Shown: positions 45,445 through 56,300 of the stretch, piece after piece
How positions within the stretch are numbered: position 1 is the stretch's first letter
Layout: each line of letters begins with the position of its first letter
DNA from: Capillidium heterosporum
Lineage: Eukaryota > Entomophthoromycota > Entomophthoromycetes > Entomophthorales > Capillidiaceae
DNA: 64,000 nucleotides
Direction of reading: 5' to 3'
NCBI GenBank assembly: GCA_016630905.1
Contig: WBMQ01000001.1
Span: 1,736,001-1,800,000, forward strand
The notes under the pieces: generated by a model
What the model was told of the DNA's origin: nothing
The model's database searches: none
The model's input: the letters and a program-made list of their open reading frames with translations, nothing else
Program-made: the position numbers and the translations under genes

Positions 45445-46725
45445 TCAAACACGATTAGTAACTTTAAAGCAGACCAATGGGTCGACTTTAGATCTAAACC
45501 AATTTTCGTAGCTGACTGCAGGGTTTTCTAATTTGACGGATATGAGAAAAGGTAAGCTGACCATGTACGAAGTCGATTCACCATCCCAGTCCAACACTTC
45601 ATAGTTTGGGACCTGAAAACTAAGCCTCAAAGTTTGTAGTTCCGGTAGACAGGTTGCTATAAATCTAGTAAGATGTTTAGGTACATTTCGAATGCAGCCT
45701 AAATTTAAACTACGGAGAGACCATGTAGCTTCTAACTGTGAAAACCATATATCAAGTATACGCCAATTACAGCTAAATTTAACGAGCCGCTTAAAAACGG
45801 GTTCGAAAATAGTCGCTGGTATAGTTACAGGGAGGAATTGGTTTAGGGAGAGGTCAGTTACATACTCCAAACAGACATTGTTGAAGCATTGAAAAGGTAT
45901 AGAATCGAAGTGGACTTTCTTGAGCTGGGGCCAGTTTCGTAATTTATATAGGAGATCTTCGTTCTGGATGCTATTAAAAGGGTTAGTAGTGTGCAAGTCG
46001 AAATAAGTTAGCTTTGGAAGGGCTTCTTTACTACTTACAACTAGATCGGAAAGGCTAAATTTTGCAGTTAAGATCAAACTTTTGAGGTTCAAAAAGGTAG
46101 GCAAGGTGGACTTATGATTGATCTCTTGAAGGCAACTTAGATCAAACGACTTCAAGCTGGGAAATGCCTCTGAAATGGTATGAAGCTGATCAATACCATA
46201 TGTAATCAAGGTCAGTTTTAGGTAGGTGAGTTTGGGATAAGCTGCGTCGGTAAATAAATTTACTTTGGGAGACAAGTTTACGGTTAGATCCAATTCTACG
46301 AGATTGGGTAAACATGCATTTAGTAAGGAGTGATAATTTCTACATCTATTTTTGAAGAATAGGACCAAGCTTCTGGCAGTTTTAGTGAGCTGTGAAAGCC
46401 TTTCAACAACCTCTGGGTTATCCTTCTCGATGGTGAACCCTATTTTTTTGAGATTTGGAATATGTAAATTTAGGAGTTGTTGAGTTGACTTGAAGTAGAA
46501 TTCACGGTAGAGATGTGTTTTCTTTAGTTCTATCGTCTTCTTTTCGGAATTGTCAATGTTAGAAAGAATAGGTTCATACAGTGGGTTTCGAAAGTTGCTA
46601 TAGTAAACTTTTTCTTCCGTTATTGGCTTCAATTGCTTGGACAGTAGTAGAAGGTCGACACATTCCTCGATCTCCAAATTTTCGATTATATATTTGAACA
46701 GCTCATAGGGTATTCTATCTAACAT
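45445..46725 (-). CDS. F-box protein with LRR-like repeats, tandem array copy 3
   Basis: Intron-less, 426 residues from the ATG at 46725. The F-box is MLDRIPYELFKYIIENLEI followed by LLSKQLKPITEEKVYYSNF. LRR-like strands include LVELDLTVNLS, YPKLTYLKLTL, FPSLKSFDLSCL, FLNLKSLILTA and LPKLTYFDLHT, and the end is SYENWFRSKVDPLVCFKVTN. Member of the same head-to-tail family as copies 1 and 2, with likely the same SCF role. Confidence 0.8.
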   Translation of the reverse strand: MLDRIPYELFKYIIENLEIEECVDLLLLSKQLKPITEEKVYYSNFRNPLYEPILSNIDNSEKKTIELKKTHLYREFYFKSTQQLLNLHIPNLKKIGFTIEKDNPEVVERLSQLTKTARSLVLFFKNRCRNYHSLLNACLPNLVELDLTVNLSPKVNLFTDAAYPKLTYLKLTLITYGIDQLHTISEAFPSLKSFDLSCLQEINHKSTLPTFLNLKSLILTAKFSLSDLVVSSKEALPKLTYFDLHTTNPFNSIQNEDLLYKLRNWPQLKKVHFDSIPFQCFNNVCLEYVTDLSLNQFLPVTIPATIFEPVFKRLVKFSCNWRILDIWFSQLEATWSLRSLNLGCIRNVPKHLTRFIATCLPELQTLRLSFQVPNYEVLDWDGESTSYMVSLPFLISVKLENPAVSYENWFRSKVDPLVCFKVTNRV

Positions 46726-46825
46726 CTTAATATTAAAAGCCTCAAAAAAGCTTTACCTTCAAAACCAGATTCTAAAATTTAACAACTTAACTCTTGAAGG
46801 TAGTTCCATAGTTTATATAAATTCA

Positions 46826-46855
46826 TATACTGCGAACCAACTGCGCTGTTCCTAT
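46826..46855. promoter_or_regulatory. Shared promoter element of F-box copy 3
   Basis: Plus-strand text TACTGCGAACCAACTGCGCTGTTC about 110 bases before the ATG; nearer the gene lies TATATAAA (minus strand, around 46814). CCAACTGCGCT is identical in copies 1 and 3. Confidence 0.45.
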
Positions 46856-47793
46856 AGATTAAATGCTGTTATAATGGGTAAATTGGAGTTTGGCAAATAA
46901 ATTCTATATTAATACAAACATCACAATACTGTCCTGCGCCTTTCCTTTTACTCACTCATTTAATAGCATTCTTATATTTGTTAGCAAATTGCAGCTTGAC
47001 TTTGTAAAAATGTATGGCTATATGGATAGCATCTAAAATCGTTAAATCATCCGGTTTTAATAAAATAGTAGATAGGGTGTCTGCTCTATTTCTACTTTGT
47101 ATCTAGTTTATAAATGTCAGTATAGGGCTTCCCTTAATTTTAATAAACCGTTGTTACTATTACTATTATATTTTCACTAATAACACTTTTCATGTAAATA
47201 AATTTCAACTTTGGTGAGTTGTCACAATTCATCTTTGTTTTAAATTATCACACTAGCTTGTATTAATAAAATATAGAGGCTTTTTGCTATAGCTTGAATA
47301 TGAAGATAATTTGATTTTAATCCAAAACCCATTTCCCTGTTTCTTTATCTCTCCTCCTGTATGACGATATATCATTTGCTAGAACTGAAAATATAAACAT
47401 GGATTTATATGCAGCCGATACTCCAAAGCAATAACTAATCCCTTTATTGATCAGACAATAAACATGAAGTCTACCAAATAGAACATGCTCGTAAAAACCT
47501 TGAAGCCTACCATCTCAAATTGAAAGCTAATTATGAATAAAAATGTTTCTCTATATGATAGACTGGCAAAATATGTTTGAAAGTATCGACGACGTGGTAA
47601 ATGCAAGACAGTTTCATCGTATATACTAATTATTAATCCTTTACTTGGAAAGTAAAAGTATAAAAGTCTAAATGCCAATAAAATAGTACTACTTTTAAAT
47701 ACAAATGACTATTAATTGTTGGAAATAGACAATATATATAAGTTGAAAAACACCAGTGAAGCAAGCTAAAAATAAAAGTATTAATAACAAAAT
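46856..47793. other. Intergenic region
   Basis: No gene supported. A minus frame at 47451-47678 begins only at TTG. Confidence 0.5.
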
Positions 47794-48886
47794 ATGGTAT
47801 TTAACATTATTTTACAAACTCCTCTCACCATCAATGGCCTCAAATTGAAGAACCACATCATAATGACAATCTTGACCTATAGTCGTGACCTGATTCCCGA
47901 CAAACTCAATGCCAAGTACTATGCCCAACGTACTTCAACTGATATAGTTGTAAATAAAGGTATACTTGTCGAACTGCAAGGCATCGAGTAAATTCACACA
48001 TCTAGAACCTGATCCGGTAGACAAGTTGAAAGGTGGAAGAAGGTTATCGGCATTGTACATACCAAAGGTGGCATTATCTTTGCCCAACTGTGGTGTATAG
48101 GTAAATGTGGTCATGGGTCTCATAGTTGTGGCATATATTCCAAAGCACCATAGGATACTAAAACTTGGCAAAGTAAATTTTGATCGTTGATAGGTGAGCC
48201 TGGTTATAGCCAACCGGAAGCTGTTGAGGATTCCAAGATTTATGTTCAGTTGTTCAAGACGGCTTTAAATGCTAAGAAAGCGGGATTTGATGGTATAGAA
48301 TTTATGGATTCAGGTGGTTACCTAGGTGCCCATTTTTTGAAGAGTCATTTTAACTTGAAGACGAATAAGTACGGTGATAGTGTTGAGAACCAAGCTAGGT
48401 TCGGCTTAGAGGTTATCGATGCTTTGGCAGAAGTTTACCTCAAGCATCATATCAATGTTAAAATTCCTCCTACTGGTGGTTATAATGCTATGAGTGAAGC
48501 TATCGCTGAAAAAGTGTATGAGATTTATAGATATTTTCTTTAACAGTTGGATGTGGGAAAGATTGGCTACATTCAGTTTTTCCAGTATGTCCAAGAGTTG
48601 AATACTTTCGATAGAGCTACTCAAGTTGATTCGGTTAGTTAATAGATCCAAGGTCTTTTTAAACGGCGGTATCACACTTGAAATTGCTAATAAAGCTGTT
48701 GCCAATAAGTTGGCTGATGATATTTTGTTTGGTAGATTATTCATCTCAAATCCAGACCTTCCCAAGAGACTTTTTAATGGATATAGGTTGGGCGTATATG
48801 ATGCTAGAATTTTCTATCCTAATACAGAGGTTTGTGAGGTTGGTCATACCGACTATAAGTGTTTTGAAGATGGAAAGGAGAAGTAA
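47794..48886 (+). pseudogene. Old Yellow Enzyme (NADH:flavin oxidoreductase) homologue, degenerate
   Basis: ATG 47794 opens TPLTINGLKLKNHIIMTILT and DKLNAKYYAQRTS, the OYE N-terminus, and 33-base introns (48-kb region and 48510-48542) join VERWKKVIGIVHTKGGIIFA and LNAKKAGFDGIEFMDSGGYL, then FLNGGITLEIANKAVANKLA and ILFGRLFISNPDLPKRL, the FMN-phosphate region. However, the catalytic His and Asn of the VEIHGANGYL motif are replaced (FMDSGGYL), the QLWHVGR block reads QLWCIGKCG, two internal segments of the TIM barrel are missing, and near 48615-48640 the frame shifts without a usable intron. The gene therefore looks like a decayed paralogue that can no longer reduce enones. An intact member would use FMN and NADPH. 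Confidence 0.7.
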
Positions 48887-50697
48887 TAAGCTTTTAAGAT
48901 TTGATATTGAATTGATAGTTTTTATAATAAGATAAGTTTGATGGATTTTTGACGTTTTCTATTTGGCTGATATTTTGTCGTAATTATAATTCATTTGATA
49001 GCTACAATGAATTTTATAAAGTTTATTTCATGGTTATGAGGAAGCTTACTACAACTGCATTGAAGACTTTAGTAATCGAATCAATAGATTCTTTAGTTGA
49101 ATCTAAACTTACATTGAGTTTTTTGAAAGCTAAGCTGACTATAGCTTTGAATTTTGATTAAAAATTAAAGTATCTATTTTTTTAAATCGACGCAAATAAT
49201 TTGATATATTTATTGTTGTGTATAGATTTGAAAGGAATTCTTGTTGTTACCAATATATTGGGCAGTTGCACAAAATTTAAATATACTTTGGTAGAGATTC
49301 ACTTTACATCTTTATATGAAATGAGAAAAAATTGTATTGGAATTTGGTTGGAAATATATACCTTTATGGCATGCTTGTAAAAGTTGTTGTCTAGTTTTTG
49401 GAGAAATGATATTGCTATTTTTTACTTTTCCAAGCAACAGGAAATAAGTTTAGCATTGAATTGATGTAGTAACTGTGTTATAAAAACTTTGGCTTGGAAA
49501 TGTGGATATCGACTTTGGGAGCCTGGTAAATTTTCAATGAGAGCTTTGGAAATTTTGTATAACTTCCGTTTGTCTTAACTCTATATTTTTGTCTAATGAA
49601 TTTATAAGAGAGTAGGTACAGTAAAAATGAGCGATGGGATTAGTAACAGATATTTGAAAAGTGGTTGAGCTTCAACGATATAGGCATCCACTGCTTTATG
49701 CCTATAGCTTCGTTGGGTATTAAGTCCTAAATTTTACATATCTATTAAATTGACTATTTAAAACAGAGTCGACAATTTGAGACTTAGTATACTACAATTT
49801 GCGATGTAACAACCAATTTCAACTTCCTATCATAGTACCACCATTAAATAGCTGCTTTCTATAGAGCATTCTAAAGGACACTTTTGCCTAAAAACTGTCA
49901 AACGATTATGGACTTGGGCTTAAGACCATCTGGCATCATCAACTTGATGTATACACCTTTCAAACAATGGTCTGCATTATAAAGATACCGGTGTTCTTTT
50001 AAAGTCCGGATCACTACCATCTTTTCCTAATTTATATCGATAAAAGCTGCTATTTACCATCAGATTGTAGTGGATTCACTTGTGTCAACAGCTAATCTGA
50101 TAACTTTGACAGATTATCTTTCCAGTTTATTGTAGCTGGAAGCAAGAGATGGCATCCGGATAATTCTATGGAAAGTTTACCTTTTATATGTTTCAGCATC
50201 TACGTTTCCTTCTAAAGAACATCTAATTATAGCAACTACTAGACTTCCAGTTCAAATTCCCTGCAGCCATTGGTCCTCAGGTGTTCCTTTTAGCCATATC
50301 GATAAGGTAAAGCCGATATAGGTCCAGTTCATCCACAATCGCAAAGGTAAGATAGAGGAGAGAGCGTCGATTTCCTATTTCAAAAACTTCTGGCTGCAGA
50401 ATCAGCCCTCCATCAGATATAATTTTGTGGTCCAAATTTACTGAAACTTGCAAATCATCTTCAAGTTTTGGAAGATCCAATTAGTAATTATGAGGTACTT
50501 TTAAAATTCAATAGGGAAAAGTGATCTGATAAAAGGGGTAAGCTAGCTTATCTTGTTTACAAGACAGGGAAGCTAAAAATTGAAGTATAAAGGTAAGGAC
50601 AGCCGTACACTTGACCCCAGTTTCAATAAACTTAAAGCACCAGTCTTTTTAACAAACTTTACGTATCGACAACGCCTATATATCGATATATAATACG
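48887..50697. other. Long intergenic region with one unresolved coding-like stretch
   Basis: Mostly AT-rich and featureless. At 50277-50480 (minus) two overlapping frames look protein-like (SDGGLILQPEVFEIGNRRSL in one; ILPLRLWMNWTYIGFTL in the other), but neither has an ATG or good splice partners, so this may be an old gene remnant. Confidence 0.35.
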
Positions 50698-52312
50698 ATG
50701 AGTCGACGTAACGTAGCTATAGATGAGAGTAGCCAACTACTCAACGACACTGGTACTGCTCTTTCCAATTTTGTAAACTAACAACTTCTAGAAAGTATCG
50801 GTTCCTCCGACTCCAACAAAAGTAGCGTCGACTCCGAAACCGCCAACAGCCGTTTCAAATACCAAGTCCTAGCTCTAGTTTGCACTTTACTCCTCTCCAT
50901 AGGCTCGCACTACGCAGGCCAAAGTCTGAGCGCTTTAAAGCCCATGCTGAAGAAGGAGATGCACATAACCGATCTCCAGTATGGTATCCTACAATCCTCG
51001 GTAGCTTTGGTAAACACGATATTACCATTGTTGGCTGGATTTTACCTCGACTTCTACGGTACCATATCCGGCTCCATAGCTTCAACCACCTGCATACTGT
51101 TGGGAAGCATAATAGTAGCTGCTGCCACCAACTTCCAAAGCTTCTACGTAATGGTGATAGGTCGGATCGTCTATGGTTTGGGTTCTGGGACTGTAGCCAT
51201 CGTCCAGGAGACTATCATCGCAAAGTGGTTTAGAGGCAAGGGGTTGGCAGTTGCCTTAGGTGTCAACATTGCCGTCTCTAGGCTGGCTTCGTTCCTAGGG
51301 GTAGCTACCATCATTCCCATCTCCAAGTTCCACAGCTTCTACGGGTTCGCCTTCTGGGTAAATCTTTTGATCTTGTTCATTTTAACTAACAATCTAATAG
51401 TTTGCCGCCTTCCTATGCTTCCTTTCTTGGATTGCCAACTTGATCTACGCTGCCGTAGCTTCCAAGTCGGAGCTAGCGCCAACCCAAACCAACAGCCGCA
51501 ATAACCGGAATCGTAAAGTATTTAGATGGGATTCGACCTTCCGATTCCCAACTCAATTCTGGGTTCTAATGGTCGTCTCAGTTACTATGATGGCCGGCTG
51601 GAATACCTTCCTCCATATCAACACCGAGATCATCAAGTTGCGATATGGGTACACCGACGAGCTTTCAGCTTGGAAGGCCTCAGTCGCCCAGTTCCTACCT
51701 ATATTCGCACCTCCTATCCTGGGTCACTACATCGACGGCATCGGTCAACGTCCTTTGATCCTCATGATCTCGGCTGCCTTCTACCTAGCTGCCATGGTTA
51801 TGGTTGGCTTCACAGACGTCAATCCTTTCATATCAATGTCGACCTTCTCTTTAAGCTTAGCTACTGGTGTAGTACCCACTTTATCTTCTATACCTCTACT
51901 GCTGCCTGAGCATGCCGTAGGTACCGGATTCGGTCTCTACAAGACGGTGTGGTCGGTAGGCTCAGTTATTGACGACATTATCACCGGCCTCCTACAGAAG
52001 AAGGAGTTGGACAAACATTCATACGACGTTTCCATGGCCTACATGGTCGCTACCGCTGGCCTGGCATTAACTGCTACTATCGTCGTATTTGTCAGCGATA
52101 AGGTCAGCTGGGGTAACTACTTGTCCTTACCAACTGAGGATCGCCACGTCAAATTCGGCAACGGCGAAGGTAACGAGAAATTCAACCACCCTAAGATTGA
52201 AGCAATTGAACATGAGGATCCTATACATTGGACACGGTACATCCCTACTATCATATTTGCTGTTATCTTTTTGGCGAGCTGGATATTGTTCATCGGGTTC
52301 TTCTTTGGTTAG
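50698..52312 (+). CDS. Major facilitator superfamily transporter (MFSD1-like)
   Basis: Three exons (50698-50752, 50792-51357, 51401-52312); introns of 39 and 43 bases have CTAAC branch-like sequences. The protein is about 510 residues with a Ser/Asp-rich cytosolic N-terminus (residues 1-45) and roughly twelve membrane helices. These include LALVCTLLLSIGSHYAGQSL, LVNTILPLLAGFYLDFYG (with the D-x-x-G loop motif), IGRIVYGLGSGTVAIVQETI, and in the C-terminal half FWVLMVVSVTMMAGWNTFL, GHYIDGIGQRPLI and a last helix FAVIFLASWILFIGFFFG. The overall wording (GxGSGTVxxVQxxIIxxWFxGK) fits the MFSD1-type group of lysosomal or vacuolar transporters. The substrate is not readable. Confidence 0.85.
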
Positions 52313-53008
52313 TTTAAGCTCATTGACTGTGGAGGCCTTGCAGTATACCCAGTTTTGTATTTTGATTAAAATGTATAGTTTTCTTTAATGGTATGTATTC
52401 ATCTTTTGTAGATGCCCTTTATACTTTTTGGTGGTATAGGATTGGATGCCTATAACTCTTGCAAATTTATGGTACTGCTACTATGGATTTGGTCTTATAT
52501 ACAAGAGTTTTTAACTTTTTTATGACATCAACTTTGATGGTACTTGTATTTTTTATAGTAGGATAGGTAGATTTGCTGTTAGAATATTATGTTTTAGTAT
52601 TGTCAAAAATGCCAAGGAAACCTGGTCTAGATAGTTTTATAGCTACTTTCACAAATAGGACTCCTGTCGAAAGAATCAAAGGCATTGTACCAACTAAACT
52701 CAATTGAATATGTTTAGATGCTCTAATGCTATACTCTAAAGTTGACGGACCATATCCCAACAAAATGAATTATATATCCCTCATAAATTCTGTTATCCAG
52801 CTTGTTTGAATCTAAAAAGAAAAAGGTACACTTGCAATTTACTCATTTTGTTCTGTTTTATTAATAGTATCCATTTATTCAATCAATCGAAACATTCCTA
52901 TTAATACTGAACAAAGTTGAGTATATTAAGTGAATCATGTTCAAACTATAGGAGTTTGGAAGTTGTGATTGGGTTCTTGTAACGAATCCACATTGATGTC
53001 AATTCGCA
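52313..53008. other. Intergenic region between convergent genes
   Basis: No feature; short AT-rich 3' flanks. Confidence 0.5.
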
Positions 53009-53281
53009 TCAACCAAAAGGTAGGGTGGACTGTTTGGCAACTCTCTGAATTACAAGTTCAAATTTATGTGAGCTTCCAACACCATGAGCAACAATAAAAA
53101 AGGTAACCAACAGCAGATTGCCCAGATTGAATTTTCGATACACCTTGATGAAATTCCAATTGCTATTTTTATACTCGTTAGCTTCACTATTTAACATAAT
53201 TCTTAAAGATGCCAAAACGAGCCCAGAAGACAAACACAAGCTAATCAACTTATCCAAAAGCGACGGTAGTATCATAAACAT
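53009..53281 (-). CDS. Small two-helix membrane protein, unknown
   Basis: Single-exon frame of 90 residues with a genuine ATG (53281). Two hydrophobic stretches, LLDKLISLCLSSGLVLASLR and LGNLLLVTFFIVAHGVG, are separated by a polar, charged loop (SEANEYKNSNWNF). No cleaved signal sequence, Cys motif or family was recognised. It is divergent from the adenylyl cyclase gene, whose first visible exon starts only about 40 bases away. It could be a small organelle membrane protein; a chance frame is possible. Confidence 0.45.
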   Translation of the reverse strand: MFMILPSLLDKLISLCLSSGLVLASLRIMLNSEANEYKNSNWNFIKVYRKFNLGNLLLVTFFIVAHGVGSSHKFELVIQRVAKQSTLPFG

Positions 53282-53321
53282 GAATGAATATTAACAATTA
53301 TATGTTGAAATTCCAAAACAG

Positions 53322-56300
53322 ATGATAGGTTCAACTTTGACCGTAGAGCTTCCAGTAACACGTACGCACAAGGTACTTCCAACTCCCCTTACCCCCAGTT
53401 TTTGGAGAGTCTATCCCAGTTCTGTACTATTGAGGAGATGGCATCGCATAGAAAAGATTCAGATAACGCTTCTATAAGGTCAGTACCCGCTTCCAACCAG
53501 AAAGTTAAAAAACGACCCTTCTTTGGATTTATCCGTAAGAAGTCCGATGGTAATTTTTTCTAATGACATTAAATTCAAAGTTTTAAATTTAGATGAAAAG
53601 TTGAATGAGAATAAAAGTGGTAGATACTTTGGATTAAAGTTATCCACTCCAGCTTCTGTAAGTTTTGTATCTTTATTGGTTAGTTAAATAATTGTATAGG
53701 ATGATAATGGATTTGGCATTGATCGTAATTAATCTTTTCCATTTCAAAATTTAAAACCATTTTTAGTTTCCATAGACCCCCAAGCCATGGATGGGATTGT
53801 CGACCCCACTGCATCCCAGCCTTCGTCATTCATCGAAGATCCCCATGAATTTGCCAAGGAGAAGAGCTTGTTCCAAACCTCACCCTCTTCAACCAGCTTT
53901 TATTCCTCCACAACTTTAAACTCCAACAACTGGAGGCCACCCGAGTCGTGGAACTTCAAACGTAAACCCAGCTTGGCAAATGATGACGAACCGATTGAAC
54001 TCCAGCCCAGTGTAGAAAGTGAACAAGTGGTAATTTTATTTCAATATTCTATGTTAAAGTTGATTAGTATTATGTGAGAATTTTCAAAGCCAACGACACA
54101 TTTGTGACCATCTGCTGTAAGGTCAACGACAAGACATCTGACATATGCCAGATGCTGGCCAAGAAGTTCCACATACAGGATCCTAGCAAATACGAGCTAT
54201 TCATTCGTAAATCCGGGAAAGGTATTTTATTTCAGAAATCAGTTGTTAACAAATGCATTAGGTGAACGCATGCTCTACACCCTTGAGCGACCGATAAAAA
54301 TGCTTATCCGACTCCTGACCGATATCGGGTATCAAGAAAACGAACTGTACGATAAAGCTCGTGAGGATAACAGCTATCTCTGCCGGCTCATCTACCGCGA
54401 GGCGTCAATGCTGGGTACAGCGTCTTCAGATCCTTTCTCAACCAGATCAGACTTGGAGGACATTGTCATCCCGGGTGCCAACCTTGAGACAGTGCCGGTC
54501 TATTTGTACAAGGTAGCCGACCGTATCCGCAGCCTAGATTTGTCGCGAAACCTGTTGCTTGATGTGCCGTTGGACTTCATCCAGCTCTGCATGACCCTCA
54601 CCAAGCTCGTTTTGAAAGACAATGAGTACGAAAAAGTACCAGATAGTATTCATACTTTAAAGGGGCTTAAGAGTTTGGATTTATCCAACAATAAGATCAC
54701 CAAGCTTGACTCGGGTCGTCTGCATGAGCTTCCTGATCTAGAGAAATTGATTTTGTGCAACAATCAGCTGACTCGAGTACCGAACGAACACGCCATCCTC
54801 AACAAGGTCTTGGTTTTGGACCTGTCCAATAACTTCATAGAGAGTTTCCCACTACCGATCTGCAACATGTCGAAACTGACCTACCTCAACATGTCCTATA
54901 ATTTGGTGGGTGACATTCCAGCACTATTTGGAGATCTTACAAGTTTGGAGACCTTACTCTTCATGTCCAATAAACTAGTAGGAAGCCTTCCCGCCTGCTT
55001 CGAAAATCTAACGCTTTTGACAAGATTGGATTTTCGTAACAACGGGTTGACCAACATCGACTGTCTAACTTCTTTACCTCAGGTTGAAGTTGCAAGGTTC
55101 GACAACAATCCCATCGATAGCTTGAAGTTGGACGGCTGCTCCGTCAACCAACTTACGCTCTCTAGCACTAATCTCAACGAAATCAAGTACAGTTCATTCC
55201 CTTGCCTTACTGAGCTCGACTTACGCCACAGCCAGCTCCAGGTTCTAGATCCCAACTGCTTTACGAGTATGCCTAGCTTGACATCTCTCAAGTTGAGTGA
55301 TAATAGACTGGAGGCGTTACCTGGGAAGTCGCTCGCCAACTTAGTAAAGCTGGAGGTGTTGCAATGTGCCAACAATTTGCTAGAAACGATTCCGGAGGAG
55401 CTTTTCTCACTACCCAAACTGCTTCAAGTCGATTTACATAACAACCGGATTAAGAAGCTACCCCATATGATCTGGAACGCTCCAGCACTGTATTCCTTCA
55501 ACGCATCTTCAAATTCCCTCGTCGCCTTCCCACCCCCATCCTCCCCTTCGCTCCCTGGAGCCGTAGGTGGTGATGGCACCTCCAAGTTGTCAGCATTAGC
55601 TCTAACCCAGAAACTACGTCACCTTGTACTTGCCGACAATCAGCTTACTGACGAAGTTTTCTCCCCCATCAGCTTTTTGACCAATTTGAATGTACTCAAC
55701 CTCAGTAATAACGATATCTACGAGGTCCCTGCTGGCGGTCTCTACAAATTGGTCAATCTGACGGAACTGTACCTTAGTGGTAATAAGATTATAGGATTCC
55801 CGGCTGAAGAAGTGGAGCGTTTACGTCATCTGCGCCTGTTTTACCTGAACTCGAACAAGCTGTCTAGTTTACCGGCAGAGCTACGTAAACTCAACCGACT
55901 GGTCGTGTTGGACGTATCGACCAACGTCCTCAAATATAACATTGGTAACCTCAACTATGATTGGAACTGGAACTGCAACAAGGACCTGCGCTACTTAAAC
56001 TTGACAGGGAACAGCCTACTAAAGATCAGCAAGTCCAACTTCCCCTACGGTTCCGACAAAGACAGCACCTTAGCCGACTTCAGTGAACTGACCAAGCTGC
56101 GGGTGCTGGGATTAATGGACATCAACATCATGGCTGCTAAGTTGGAGCAATCCGTTTCAAGAAGGGTGCGATCATTTAAATCCGTTGTCAACAACGTCGG
56201 GTTTGGGGTATCCGACCGACTTGATTCCACCGAGACATTACTATCCTGGGACTTTGTCATACCCAGTTTCAGGGAACAGGAGGATGAGACGCTGTTTGGT

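Noticed and set aside
50277-50480. Coding-like minus frame before the MFS gene
   Set aside because: No ATG, two competing frames, no splice partner.
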